Of a DNA stretch of 64,000 nt, positions 7,447-16,430 are shown in pieces. Location of the stretch: contig CAMDHZ010000012.1 of NCBI GenBank assembly GCA_945898275.1, positions 1 to 64,000 on the forward strand. Reading direction: 5' to 3'. Below the pieces are notes generated by a model that saw only the letters and a program-made list of their open reading frames with translations, made no database searches and was not told the DNA's origin. Positions within the stretch are counted from its first letter, which is position 1; every line of letters begins with the position of its first letter. This DNA comes from Chitinophaga pinensis (GTDB taxonomy: Bacteria; Bacteroidota; Bacteroidia; UKL13-3). The translations under genes and the position numbers were made by a program.

Positions 7447-9048
7447 CTATTTCATTTTTGATTCGATGCGCAAGGTACCTGGGCGATATTTCTCGTTACG
7501 TTCTGCAACAACTAGTAAATCGCCATTTTTTAAAGTATGGGCAAAATCAAGCATTAACCAAAATCTTTTGATATCAGGAGAAAACAAGGCTTGACTGGCA
7601 ATAGTGCTTTTAGGGTTTGGTTCAACCCGAGTAATATTTACTTTAATTAAATCCCAATGCACAAGCATATGAGATTTATCTTCTTTCTCATTAGGATTCA
7701 AATTGCTCCTATGGTCATTAAATACCAAATACAAATTATGGTTTTTAAGGGTTGCAGCATAGGAAGTAAAATTAACTCTAAAATCATACTCCTGAAACTG
7801 CCTTTTTGGAATAGTTTTAAACCATATTGGCTCTTGTTCTATGTTTAATCTAATCACAAACAAACTTTTACAATAATTATCCTGCCTAACAACAGACCTT
7901 TGAACATTTCCAGAGGTAACAGTTGAACTGAAAGTATGCACCATTTGTTGTTCTGCTATAACCCAACTATTTCCATCGTCGTCTTCTAGGTATTTAACAT
8001 TGCTAAATTGCAAATCCTTGAATCCAGGGTTTAAATTTAGTAATCTACCAGCACTTCGTTCTAAATTGGCGTTCTCCATCGTCAACATTTGAGGATTGAC
8101 AAGTTCAAAATTTTCCCTATCAATTTCTTGTCGCAAATATCCTTTCAAATTACCATTGAGATTATCAAATACAAAGGCTCCCAAAAACAACCTACCCTCT
8201 TTACTTAAATTTGCATGAAATCCAGTATAAAATTTATCTTTATCTGCAATTACTAATTCATTACAGGTGTTTTCCTCTTTTTCAATATAATAAGCCCTCG
8301 GATTTTCAATATTCGAATTAGATTTTAATCTTTTATTAAATTCCTCAGTCGCATCATAAAATATGAATAAATTTCCATCATTATCCAATAAGTTTTGAAA
8401 TGTGTTGAAATTTTCAACTTTAATATTTGGCTTTAAATCAACAGCTTTTTCACGATTAAAATCTAAATCAAAAAACTTATAACTAATTTCAACTGGCTGC
8501 CCTTCAATTTTAGCTTTACGATGATCAACCACAAAATTTTGCTTATCAGTAGATAAAATTACCCCAAAATAAAAGGGAGTAATTTTCTGCTTTTCGTATA
8601 TAGTATCAAGGTGAGTCCATTCTTTAAGCAACTTACCCTTAACATCCATGTGGCAACCTAGTAAATAATTGGCATTATCTTTTGGATTGTAACAACTGGC
8701 AATAAGAACAATTTTATTTTCTGAAATAAAGGTAGATACGAGTTTAAGATCCTCCTTTCCATAGGTTAAAAAAGGCTGGAATGTATGCTTTTTAACATGA
8801 TTAAAGTCGTAATAATCTATGGTTAGCAGGAATTTGTTAACAACAAACCCTGCCTTAAAGATTTGTTCATAAATCAAAAAACCATCATTTGTACTGCCAA
8901 TAAAGCCACCTAATAGGTTTCTTGAAGTACTAGTTTCATTAACAAACATCTTTTTGTACTTACTATTCTCAAAGTGCGTGGAACCGATTTGCGCAAATAG
9001 CGGATTGCCTATCACCAAGGCAATCAAAAGGGGTAATAAATGTTTCAT
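7447..9048 (-). CDS. Secreted protein of unknown function
   Basis: A protein of 533 residues with a clear signal peptide at the chosen ATG (MKHLLPLLIALVIGNPLFAQ, cleavage after FAQ). A longer reading frame from 9117 would put 23 non-signal residues in front and overlap the next gene, so it is rejected. The mature part is rich in aromatic and charged residues with repeated beta-strand-like segments (FIFYDATEEF, NSWVIAEQQM, LYLVFNDHRSN, RFWLMLDFAHTLKNGDLLVVAERN), compatible with a beta-propeller-like fold, but I recognise no family. There is no T9SS domain or lipobox. It is probably periplasmic or exported. Confidence 0.7.
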   Translation of the reverse strand: MKHLLPLLIALVIGNPLFAQIGSTHFENSKYKKMFVNETSTSRNLLGGFIGSTNDGFLIYEQIFKAGFVVNKFLLTIDYYDFNHVKKHTFQPFLTYGKEDLKLVSTFISENKIVLIASCYNPKDNANYLLGCHMDVKGKLLKEWTHLDTIYEKQKITPFYFGVILSTDKQNFVVDHRKAKIEGQPVEISYKFFDLDFNREKAVDLKPNIKVENFNTFQNLLDNDGNLFIFYDATEEFNKRLKSNSNIENPRAYYIEKEENTCNELVIADKDKFYTGFHANLSKEGRLFLGAFVFDNLNGNLKGYLRQEIDRENFELVNPQMLTMENANLERSAGRLLNLNPGFKDLQFSNVKYLEDDDGNSWVIAEQQMVHTFSSTVTSGNVQRSVVRQDNYCKSLFVIRLNIEQEPIWFKTIPKRQFQEYDFRVNFTSYAATLKNHNLYLVFNDHRSNLNPNEKEDKSHMLVHWDLIKVNITRVEPNPKSTIASQALFSPDIKRFWLMLDFAHTLKNGDLLVVAERNEKYRPGTLRIESKMK

Positions 9049-9100
9049 ATAAAATAAATTTTTCGAAATATAATAATGTAAATACAAACTGCAAAGATCA

Positions 9101-10468
9101 TCACTTAAAATTAACACTCTCCCAAATCTTCAACATCGCCAAGGTATCCACGTGGCAATAGGCTAACAAGTCTTGGCGCAATTGTTCTTGGACGCTTGGT
9201 TCAAGCTGGCGCATTTGCCCATACATAAAACTGGCGGTTCCACCTTCTTGAATGGTTAAGTTTTTATAACTAAGTTCGGGTACCAACACTGGCAATATGT
9301 TTTTAATGGAATAACTACCTTCAAATGCTTCACTAAATACGATTGCTTTACCTGGTCTAAATGGGGTCATAAGGTCTACGATACGTGCATGAATGGCCAT
9401 CAGTTCTTCATGATAATCAGGAAAATCAATGGCCAATTTAGCTATGATGGTTTTCTCAAAACTCATGTTCCAAGTAACAATGCTGCCGCTTGAACCCAAA
9501 TCTCTTATCATTTGTTCTATTAGTTCAGGTCGTGGGTCTAAAATGCCATCTCCTAAAAAGGCTTTGTGCAAGGCAGGTTGGTTCATCCCAAATAATACAT
9601 GCAAGGAATATTGAAATGGGATTTGTTGGTAAGGCCTGGAAAAATCAAATTCGGGTACCCCATACATAATGGTCTCAAAGTCGAAGAAAAACAAAGGATA
9701 ATTGAGTTCTGCCGTATAGCTTTCCCAAGCGTTCTTGTTTATGTGTATGGTTTGATCCAAAGCCGCACTTTCAACTAGGGTTTCTTCAGGATTAATGTTT
9801 TGCGCACTGCAATAATTTGAAAAGTTACAAGCATAGGGCTTATTGCATTGTGGCCCCATTTCTATGTTTGGAATGGATTTAAGGTTTACCAGCTTTTTGA
9901 GGTCGGCAATATGTTTACCGATAAAATCTTGTTGCAGCAATACTTCCTTCATCACAGACGAAGGTTTAAAAAGCTTACCCACTTCAAGTTCCCCAATGCG
10001 CAAATAATCTTTGTCGAAATGAATTACTGAAAAGTCGGCTAGGTTCAAACCGCTATTTGCCAAAACATAATATTGCAAAGCAGCATCGGCAAGGTGTTGT
10101 ACTTTTACACTATTGGTGGCTTTTACTTCATACGCATAAAATTTATTTCCTTTTTGAACCAAAATATCCACTGCGCACAAGACATCATTGTACATAAAAG
10201 CTGCTTCGTAGATAACGCGGTATTTGAATAATAACTCAGCAGTTCGTTTAACCGTTTTTAGGCTATGAAATTTCTCTTCGCCTTGCGCATTTGCTCCACC
10301 AGGAAATAATTGTTGTGCTAGCAAACCTACATCGGTGCCCGATTGAAACAAGGCCTGCGTGGCTTCATCTTCTGGGTTGGCAAGTGTTTTATGAAAGCGA
10401 TTAAGGTAAAAACGCTTGTGACATTGCAAACCATATAGGTAGGTAGTTTTGGATATAGGTGGAAACAT
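9101..10468 (-). CDS. Cas4-like nuclease fused to DEDD exonuclease (DUF2779 family)
   Basis: A protein of 455 residues with two nuclease modules. The N-terminal module has the RecB/Cas4 pattern: C16, E88, D101, E114-V-K116 and a C-terminal cysteine trio C208, C214, C220. One N-terminal plus three C-terminal Cys is the layout of a Cas4/AddB-type 4Fe-4S cluster. The C-terminal module starts with FFFDFET (D263, E265) and ends with YCHVDTLAMLKIW, like DnaQ-type 3'-5' exonucleases. The whole matches DUF2779 proteins, whose role is not established; DNA repair or defence are guesses. No cas genes are nearby. It carries a GGTTCAAACC copy at 10042, encoding GLNL. Confidence 0.8.
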   Translation of the reverse strand: MFPPISKTTYLYGLQCHKRFYLNRFHKTLANPEDEATQALFQSGTDVGLLAQQLFPGGANAQGEEKFHSLKTVKRTAELLFKYRVIYEAAFMYNDVLCAVDILVQKGNKFYAYEVKATNSVKVQHLADAALQYYVLANSGLNLADFSVIHFDKDYLRIGELEVGKLFKPSSVMKEVLLQQDFIGKHIADLKKLVNLKSIPNIEMGPQCNKPYACNFSNYCSAQNINPEETLVESAALDQTIHINKNAWESYTAELNYPLFFFDFETIMYGVPEFDFSRPYQQIPFQYSLHVLFGMNQPALHKAFLGDGILDPRPELIEQMIRDLGSSGSIVTWNMSFEKTIIAKLAIDFPDYHEELMAIHARIVDLMTPFRPGKAIVFSEAFEGSYSIKNILPVLVPELSYKNLTIQEGGTASFMYGQMRQLEPSVQEQLRQDLLAYCHVDTLAMLKIWESVNFK

Positions 10469-10580
10469 AGTATCAGCAAAATATTAGAATATTCATAAAA
10501 AAACAACTGGAGTAATTCAACCAATGTCCTTATTAAATAAGGAACAAAATTGATTCATAGCCAAGTCAAACACTGTTGAG

Positions 10581-11279
10581 TTAGCAAATTAATAAAAATC
10601 TATACTCTCCTTCATTTTCTTTAGGTGCTCTGTGTATACATGGAAGTACCTTTTGTTTTGGATGATCCACTGCCAAGCGCCATAGATGCCCTAATCCTAG
10701 ATTTGTAAAGTTTGCTTGAGGATTAGCTTGATAATGCAAATCAAAATAATTGTCTTTTAAAAAATTTTCAAAGTCCTCTGCTGAGCCCTCATGTAAATCT
10801 TTAAGTTTCTTTCTAATTTCTGGAATTAGAATTTTTTGCGTTACTTGGTTATTGGGAATGATATCGCTTGCTGCACCATAATACGTGCATAAAAAAGTAT
10901 CCGTTGCTATGGGCGAACGATCTACATGAAACGAATATACATCAGTGGATATAAAATCTAACTCCTCATCTCTCTCATAACACTTAAGCAAATTGAGCGT
11001 AGGAGAAGCCCCAAGGTCGGATAATAACTTAAAATCATTTAGGATAATATTTCTAGCAACCTCTCCCCTTTCAGACAAATCGAGGGCTATTAAATCTTTA
11101 AGGCTAACTACTGTTACATTTTCTTTGAGTTGAAGGTTCATAACAATGGCTTCAAAATCTCCCTCCAAATTCCTAAACCAGCACAGCGCATTCATTTCTC
11201 CAAAAAAATCTGTAGTTACTAGTTCAGTAAAACTAGATACCATTTCAATTTGAGGATTGTCAAAAAATGTAGGGCTCAT
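10581..11279 (-). CDS. DUF1826-like protein
   Basis: A cytoplasmic protein of 232 residues. It resembles DUF1826 through an N-terminal NALCWFRNLEGDFEAIV segment, a central YSFHVDRSPIATDTFLCTYYGAASDIIPN (the FHVD...LCTYxG pattern) and the C-terminal CIHRAPKENEGEYRFLLIC, where IHRAP corresponds to the family's HR(S/A)P motif. The conserved His/Asp and HR motifs suggest a metal-binding jelly-roll, but no activity is known. In other bacteria the family sits near zinc-homeostasis genes; nothing of that kind is adjacent here. It ends about 110 bases from the start of the nuclease gene. Confidence 0.6.
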   Translation of the reverse strand: MSPTFFDNPQIEMVSSFTELVTTDFFGEMNALCWFRNLEGDFEAIVMNLQLKENVTVVSLKDLIALDLSERGEVARNIILNDFKLLSDLGASPTLNLLKCYERDEELDFISTDVYSFHVDRSPIATDTFLCTYYGAASDIIPNNQVTQKILIPEIRKKLKDLHEGSAEDFENFLKDNYFDLHYQANPQANFTNLGLGHLWRLAVDHPKQKVLPCIHRAPKENEGEYRFLLIC

Positions 11280-11349
11280 TTATAGTTTAGAAAGTTTAAT
11301 CAAAAATAAAGAATGAAACCTAAAAGCAGGCATTGTGATGGATTTTCAG

Positions 11350-11357
11350 TAGCTTTG
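11350..11357 (+). promoter_or_regulatory. Putative Bacteroidota -7 element TAGCTTTG
   Basis: TAGCTTTG matches the TAnnTTTG -7 consensus of Bacteroidota primary sigma factor promoters, 20 bases before the ATG at 11378. A TTG sits upstream in CATTGTGATGG, but the spacing is shorter than the usual 19-21 bases, so only the -7 box is convincing. Confidence 0.45.
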
Positions 11358-11377
11358 ACTTTCAAAAAAACCAAAAC

Positions 11378-12076
11378 ATGAAAAAACTATTACTAGCTAT
11401 TTGCTTACTGAGCGGCTTAGGAGCAATTGCACAAACCACTGACATGAAAATCACTTTGGTGAAACCAGCAGCAGATGCCAAAATTAACTCTGGTGTTCCA
11501 TTTGACATCGAGTATGTGATTACAAACAACAGCACAACTCCAACTACACTAACAGATTCAATGATTGTGATTTTAATTTTGAACAATAATCAAGTTTTGA
11601 GTATTCCAGGTGTATCTCCAGTAGTTAACACCAATAGAATTCTTAATAACAATGATACAATTTTAAGAAGATTTAGAATTACCTTAAACATTACAGGCAC
11701 TACAGGACCAGTTTCAGTTCCTTTCTGTGCTAGGTTGTATGCTCAAAATGGCAATGTAACTATCGACCCAGACCAAACTAATAATCTGTCTTGTTCTAAT
11801 ATTGCATTACCAGTAAATGAAGTTGCCGCAGCCATTTCAGAAATGCGTGTTTATCCTAATCCAGCTTCGGATAAATTAAATATTTCTTTTGATTACAAGC
11901 ATGCAAAAGAAGTAAGGGTAATGGATTTGAGTGGAAAGATAATGAGCACAACTGCCATTGCTTCTAGTGAAACTCAAATTGAATTGAACAATTACTCAAC
12001 TGGTATTTATTTGTATCAAATTATTGATATAGAAGGTGCAATTATCCATACAAGCAAATTTAGCGTAAGCAAATAG
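11378..12076 (+). CDS. Secreted protein with T9SS type A sorting domain
   Basis: A protein of 232 residues. The signal peptide is MKKLLLAICLLSGLGAIAQ. A single beta-sandwich-like domain (residues 22-145) reads like a CARDB/Ig-type fold with NSGVPFDIEYVITNNSTTPTTL. The last 80 residues (EMRVYPNPASDKLNIS to HTSKFSVSK) form a T9SS sorting domain with VYPNPASD and GIYLYQI motifs. It should be exported through T9SS and anchored or released at the surface. No enzymatic motif. It is a single gene with its own promoter-like box and a strong terminator directly downstream. Confidence 0.82.
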   Translation: MKKLLLAICLLSGLGAIAQTTDMKITLVKPAADAKINSGVPFDIEYVITNNSTTPTTLTDSMIVILILNNNQVLSIPGVSPVVNTNRILNNNDTILRRFRITLNITGTTGPVSVPFCARLYAQNGNVTIDPDQTNNLSCSNIALPVNEVAAAISEMRVYPNPASDKLNISFDYKHAKEVRVMDLSGKIMSTTAIASSETQIELNNYSTGIYLYQIIDIEGAIIHTSKFSVSK

Positions 12077-12094
12077 TAGCTACTATTCCACAGC

Positions 12095-12143
12095 AATGCC
12101 CTTAAGTTTTGGTCGGTTTGAACCAAAATTTAAGGGCATTTTC
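12095..12143 (+). terminator. Rho-independent terminator with GGTTTGAACC in its loop
   Basis: AATGCCCTTAA (12095-12105) pairs perfectly with TTAAGGGCATT (12130-12140), with inner TTTTGGT/ACCAAAA extending the stem and a T run after it. The apex contains the palindrome GGTTTGAACC at 12115-12124. A second copy, GGTTCAAACC, follows at 12158. Confidence 0.85.
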
Positions 12144-12290
12144 GTGCAATATTGTTTGGTTCAAACCAAAACATTGAAGGTTTTTAAAAGTAATAAAATG
12201 TGATTATTGATTCGGCAAATTTTAAGTTTATTTTATAATTTGATAATATTGCGTTATTTTTAATATAATGCGCATCTTAAAGGATTATGA

Positions 12291-13562
12291 ATGAAGGACA
12301 AACTGATTAAATTCTGTTATGTTATGGCTTGTTTGTTAATAATAGGGTGTTACCAATACCCTATTAATCCTAGAGGACTTAAAAACTATGAGGCAACCCG
12401 AATGGAAGGTCTGCCGCTAAAAACAGGTTTAAAATATGGTTTGCCTTACATAAGAAAATATTGGCAGAAAAGTTATGAAAGCCGTGGACTTGGAGATATC
12501 CCCTATTTCCCAAAAGAATCCAAAACAATCAATTTAAGTGATACAAATACCTTACAATTAGCCTTTGTTGGAGATATTATGTGGATGCGAGGGAAGCAAA
12601 AGGACTTAGTATCAAAAGAAATAAAGTACTTTTTAGGGAGTAATCATTTGGTTTTTGGAAACTTAGAAACCCCTATTTCAACCAAACATCCGGTAAGAAA
12701 ATTATTTCCAGATTATGCATGTTACAACGACGATACAAGTTTAATTCATGTATTTTTAAAAGACTCACAACAATGTTTATTTAATGGCGTGAGCATTGCC
12801 AATAATCATGCAATGGATTTAGGATTAGAAGGTTTATCTACTACGATTGAATACTTAAAAGCAAAAGGTATTGTTACCTTTGGTGCTTCTGCCAATGAGC
12901 CATTGCCACTTTATGAAAGGTTTCAAGCGAAAGGAGTTTCTATTGGTATACATGCCGCGGCATGGGGATTAAACAATCCAGATTTATTGCAAAATGCAGG
13001 TTTAAATTTTCATCATGTTAAAGCCTTAGCTTATCCATTTAATATTGATACAAGTGTGCAAGTTCCAATAAAGGCTTTAGCAAAGATGGCGCAGGATTCT
13101 ATTGACCTAAAAATTGTATTTATGCATTGGGGATTTGAGTTTGAGTTTTATCCAGATACGATGATACAAAACTTTGCTAAAGCACTTTCTGAGGCAGGAG
13201 CGGATATTATAATTGGAGCCCATCCGCACGTTATACAACCCGTGGTTTATTTAAGTAGAGCACATCAAAATAAACCTCCAACCTTGGTGTATTATTCACT
13301 AGGGAATTTTTGTAGCCAAATGTACACAACTGCTTGTAAAACCGGCATGATTGCGCATGTTGCTGTGAATAGAAATGGTATGAACCAGCTTAGTGCAAGT
13401 GCATTGAAACCTGTATTTGTATATACTCAAAAAAGAGGCTGGACTGCTAAAAAAACAAAATTACACTTGATAAGCTCACTCGCTTTTGAAAAACCTCAAG
13501 ATTTGTCTAACCGTAAATGGAAGAAAATTAGAAAATCGTTAAAGGCATTTGAAAAACCTTAA
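12291..13562 (+). CDS. CapA family lipoprotein (PGA_cap metallophosphoesterase fold)
   Basis: A protein of 423 residues with a lipoprotein signal (LLIIGC, lipid Cys at 20). The body follows the CapA/PGA_cap domain: LAFVGDIMWMRGKQ, FGNLETPIS, NGVSIANNHAMDLG, GIHAAAWG, IKIVFMHWGFEFEFYPD-like segment, GADIIIGAHPHVIQPV and YYSLGNF. These carry the metal-ligand D, N, H residues of the calcineurin-like fold. CapA proteins are named from poly-gamma-glutamate capsule export, but no capB/capC is nearby, so the role here is unknown; cell-envelope polymer processing is possible. Monocistronic. Confidence 0.83.
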   Translation: MKDKLIKFCYVMACLLIIGCYQYPINPRGLKNYEATRMEGLPLKTGLKYGLPYIRKYWQKSYESRGLGDIPYFPKESKTINLSDTNTLQLAFVGDIMWMRGKQKDLVSKEIKYFLGSNHLVFGNLETPISTKHPVRKLFPDYACYNDDTSLIHVFLKDSQQCLFNGVSIANNHAMDLGLEGLSTTIEYLKAKGIVTFGASANEPLPLYERFQAKGVSIGIHAAAWGLNNPDLLQNAGLNFHHVKALAYPFNIDTSVQVPIKALAKMAQDSIDLKIVFMHWGFEFEFYPDTMIQNFAKALSEAGADIIIGAHPHVIQPVVYLSRAHQNKPPTLVYYSLGNFCSQMYTTACKTGMIAHVAVNRNGMNQLSASALKPVFVYTQKRGWTAKKTKLHLISSLAFEKPQDLSNRKWKKIRKSLKAFEKP

Positions 13563-13588
13563 AAAGATTTTTTATATAACAAGATATT

Positions 13589-13879
13589 ATGATGCAGAGT
13601 TTAGCAAAAAAAGAGAGCCTCAAAAGGCTTAGCACGCCTATTATTAACCCGCCGCAATCTGCTATTTTAGGTATGCACAATATTGTTGAGCGTGCCGTGG
13701 TACAAAACGGACAAATTGTAATTCGTCCAATTATGTATGTGGCCTTAAGCTACGACCATAGAATTATTGATGGTAGAGAATCGGTTGGTTTCTTGGTAAA
13801 AGTTAAACAATGCTTAGAAAACCCAACGCTGTTGTTAACGCAAGGTGCTGATCCCAATAAATTGTTACTGGGATTATAA
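13589..13879 (+). pseudogene. C-terminal fragment of a 2-oxoacid dehydrogenase E2 (acyltransferase)
   Basis: From about residue 15 the frame reads [18 protein letters not shown], then [20 protein letters not shown] and a [12 protein letters not shown] tail, which is the last 80 or so residues of dihydrolipoamide succinyltransferase, including the DHRIIDG catalytic motif. The lipoyl domain, peripheral-subunit-binding domain and most of the catalytic domain (roughly 300 residues) are absent, and the first residues ([13 protein letters not shown]) do not belong. It cannot make an active E2. Its stop abuts the stop of a truncated gene on the other strand. Confidence 0.88.
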
Positions 13880-14077
13880 ACCCAAATACATATATTTCTT
13901 GTAGGTATATATAAAGTGCGCCTTGGCAATTTTTAATCCGGCTCGGCCATCTAAAAAACCTCTTTGAAAAATATATTCCCTTATAAACCGATCGGTTCGA
14001 ACCAAAAATTGCTTACTAAAAATGCTGCGAAATAATTGATTCTTTCTGATTTTTGAATAATTGTTCCAATAAAACAT
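13874..14077 (-). pseudogene. C-terminal fragment of a family 2 glycosyltransferase
   Basis: 67 codons ending TDRFIREYIFQRGFLDGRAG, then LKIAKAHFIYTYKKYMYLGL. This is the characteristic tail of Bacteroidota lipopolysaccharide-core-type GT2 enzymes (FIxxYIFKRGFLDGxxGFxIA). The whole N-terminal catalytic domain is missing. The TAA overlaps palindromically with the E2 fragment's TAA (TTATAA at 13874-13879), so the pair looks like one DNA piece cut from a convergent gene junction. A GGTTCGAACC copy at 13994 lies inside. Confidence 0.72.
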
Positions 14078-14119
14078 AAGAATTAATGGTGAACCATATC
14101 TTTTCCTTTACTTCGCATA

Positions 14120-14413
14120 ATGAACCAAGCACTTTTACAGGTAACGCATGAGGAGCTAATTCGGAAAGACTTTGAGATTAATGCGGCCTTTTCAGAGGAG
14201 CAAATAAAAGCGGCATTAGCGGAAGTTTTGGTTCAGCTTTTATTACATGATTTAGAGAAATTGTGGCAAATATTATATAGAAAAGATGTGGATGAAAACA
14301 AGGTGAAAGCCTTGTTTAATGCCTCCGATGCAAAGCTAATTGCGCCTCAATTAGCCAATTTAATATACAAACGCTTGGAACAAAAAGCCCTCACGCGTTT
14401 GCAATTTAAATAG
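14120..14413 (+). CDS. Small helical protein of unknown function
   Basis: A protein of 97 residues that looks entirely alpha-helical (EEQIKAALAEVLVQLLLHDLEKLWQILYRKDVDENKV), with no signal peptide or membrane segment and no family I recognise. The regular codon structure and ATG start directly after the relic pair support a real gene. The N-terminal part (NQALLQVTHEELIRKDFEIN) is charged. Cytoplasmic. Confidence 0.6.
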   Translation: MNQALLQVTHEELIRKDFEINAAFSEEQIKAALAEVLVQLLLHDLEKLWQILYRKDVDENKVKALFNASDAKLIAPQLANLIYKRLEQKALTRLQFK

Positions 14414-14483
14414 GTAAGTTTGTTTTAAGAAATAAGCAACAGCTTTAAAAAGCCGCTTTTATTCTTGCTCAGATCAAAAACAT

Positions 14484-16427
14484 TTAGTTACAACCTGGTA
14501 TTTTATATTTAAAAACCTTATTGTATAAATCTACATGTAAATCATATTTCCTATTGGCGGCATTAAACTTCATTGTGCCAATGTAGGCAGTGTCTTTTAC
14601 AACGCCATTTTGGTCTTTTATTAAACCTAAAATCTTTTCAGAAGCATTGCCTGTTAAAGTAAATTTATTAGACAATTCTTGTTGGTTACTTGGGCTGTAA
14701 ACAAACATAGTATATTCTATATTTGGTAATAGAGAGTATTTCCCTTTTCCTCCATTTAAGTATAGTTTGCCAGTAATATCTGGGCAACCTTCCCTTCTAA
14801 AATTAATGGTTTGGTCTGGTAATGTTACTTTACTACCCGTTTGGCAAATTAAATCTGTTGTCACTTCAAGAGGTGCAAATGTGTATTTGCTTAAGAAATC
14901 GTCTGTATTATAGTCTACCTTAAAAACAAAAGGATTAACAACATAATTACACACATTTATTTTTTCTGTTTTTTTGTATAAAATCGGTTTTCTTTCGCAT
15001 TTATTTAATGAATGGTCTAATGTTACAGTAATAGTGGCCTCATCTTCTCCATTAAATCCAGCTATTTTAATTCCTTTTTCGGGATTGAAAGGAGAGAAAT
15101 ATCCCCAAAGGTATTGGTGTTTAGTTTGCACAACATAGTTGATGTCAAAATTCAATAAATCTATATCATTGGTATTCCAATCAATGGTTCCGAAACCACA
15201 GCCCGCTTCAATAGATTTAAAGAAAAATAGAATGCTAGTGTAAAACAGGTCATTTTCAAATTTAAAATGATTTTGTCCATCCAGTTTTATGTCTTTAGCG
15301 GGTACAATATTTTCAACCGCAAAGTATTTTCCAGTTTCTTTGTTGTAGCCAGTGCCCCCCATAAACATATTGTAATTACCCCCATCTTTAAAAAAGATTT
15401 CAACTGTTGGTCCGCTCATGGCACCTTTGTATATTGGGTATACGTTTCCTTTTTTATCATTTGTTTGAAAATGAACATTAGGAATTTGAACAGCTCCAGA
15501 AAACTTTCTTGGCTTGTCTACATAAAGTCCATTTTCATCGAAGAAACCACTAGCGAATACAATATTTTCACTATTTGAATAAATGGTTGCATTTACATTT
15601 TGAATGGGAATAGTATCGCATATAGTTTGGTATCTTAGCACAGGCACAGCAAAACTAGAATCGTAAAAGCCTATTGTAATGGTTTTATTTACGGGTGCAA
15701 GAATCCTTTCTGCTGTACCATCAATAGGTTGGTTATTATGAAACCGCGTAGCATTTTTAACAACTGTTATGGTGTCTAAAACAGTAGTATCTTTTTTAAT
15801 AGGAACTTTAGCTGTTCTAATCTCATCTTCATAAAAATACAAGTCTCTGCGGTTAATAAAGATGATGCCTTGTTTTGGGTAAGTAAATCTAAATGTGATA
15901 CCCTCTTTGTTAGTATGTTCTAAAACCAATGAGTCTGAGGCTTTCTTTCCTAAAAAATTTGCTGAGTAACTTTGCACCTTAATATTGGAAGGAGCATTCG
16001 TATTTTTAGTTAGTAAAAAGGTTATCTTCTTTTCATTTCTATCGAAAATATAAATATAGTCTTCATAAGGAATGCAATCATCTGCAGTAACCTCAATACG
16101 CACCATAATTGGGTTTTCTTTGGTTGGGTTTGCGTTCGGGCCCAAAATTATTTTTAAACTGCCATCAGGTGAAACTTTAAAAATGTGTTGTCCCAATTCG
16201 TCGTATAGGAATTTTGCACCATTGCCATTAAATGCAATTTTAATATTACTAGGTTTAGCCGCTGAGCTGTCGTCAAAGGCGAAATTTAGCGTGGCAACTG
16301 GATTTATCAATGCGCCTCCATTAATGTTAAGTTTAAAGTCACTTAATTCGTTCAGTGGATTTTTACACGACCATTGAAGGGTGAAAAATGCTACAACAAG
16401 TGTTAAGGGGAATAATATTTTTTTCAT
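14484..16427 (-). CDS. Probable lipoprotein of unknown function
   Basis: A protein of 647 residues with an N-terminal hydrophobic segment followed by SCKNP at residues 20-24, a weak lipobox. It has several beta-rich segments reminiscent of carboxypeptidase-regulatory or Ig-like domains (TVEIFFKDGGNYNMFMGGTGYN, GKLYLNGGKGKYSLLPNIEYTMFVYSP) and many Cys in the C-terminal half. I recognise no catalytic motif. It follows the barrel-like gene at 16431 by 3 bases on the same strand, so the two are surely co-transcribed and probably form an envelope pair. Confidence 0.7.
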   Translation of the reverse strand: MKKILFPLTLVVAFFTLQWSCKNPLNELSDFKLNINGGALINPVATLNFAFDDSSAAKPSNIKIAFNGNGAKFLYDELGQHIFKVSPDGSLKIILGPNANPTKENPIMVRIEVTADDCIPYEDYIYIFDRNEKKITFLLTKNTNAPSNIKVQSYSANFLGKKASDSLVLEHTNKEGITFRFTYPKQGIIFINRRDLYFYEDEIRTAKVPIKKDTTVLDTITVVKNATRFHNNQPIDGTAERILAPVNKTITIGFYDSSFAVPVLRYQTICDTIPIQNVNATIYSNSENIVFASGFFDENGLYVDKPRKFSGAVQIPNVHFQTNDKKGNVYPIYKGAMSGPTVEIFFKDGGNYNMFMGGTGYNKETGKYFAVENIVPAKDIKLDGQNHFKFENDLFYTSILFFFKSIEAGCGFGTIDWNTNDIDLLNFDINYVVQTKHQYLWGYFSPFNPEKGIKIAGFNGEDEATITVTLDHSLNKCERKPILYKKTEKINVCNYVVNPFVFKVDYNTDDFLSKYTFAPLEVTTDLICQTGSKVTLPDQTINFRREGCPDITGKLYLNGGKGKYSLLPNIEYTMFVYSPSNQQELSNKFTLTGNASEKILGLIKDQNGVVKDTAYIGTMKFNAANRKYDLHVDLYNKVFKYKIPGCN

Positions 16428-16430
16428 AAC

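Noticed and set aside
9101..10468. Cas4 of a CRISPR-Cas system
   Set aside because: No repeats, Cas1 or Cas2 in the window, and the DUF2779 fusion has a separate exonuclease half.
12291..13562. Poly-gamma-glutamate capsule locus
   Set aside because: Only the CapA-like gene is present; capB, capC and a ligase are missing.
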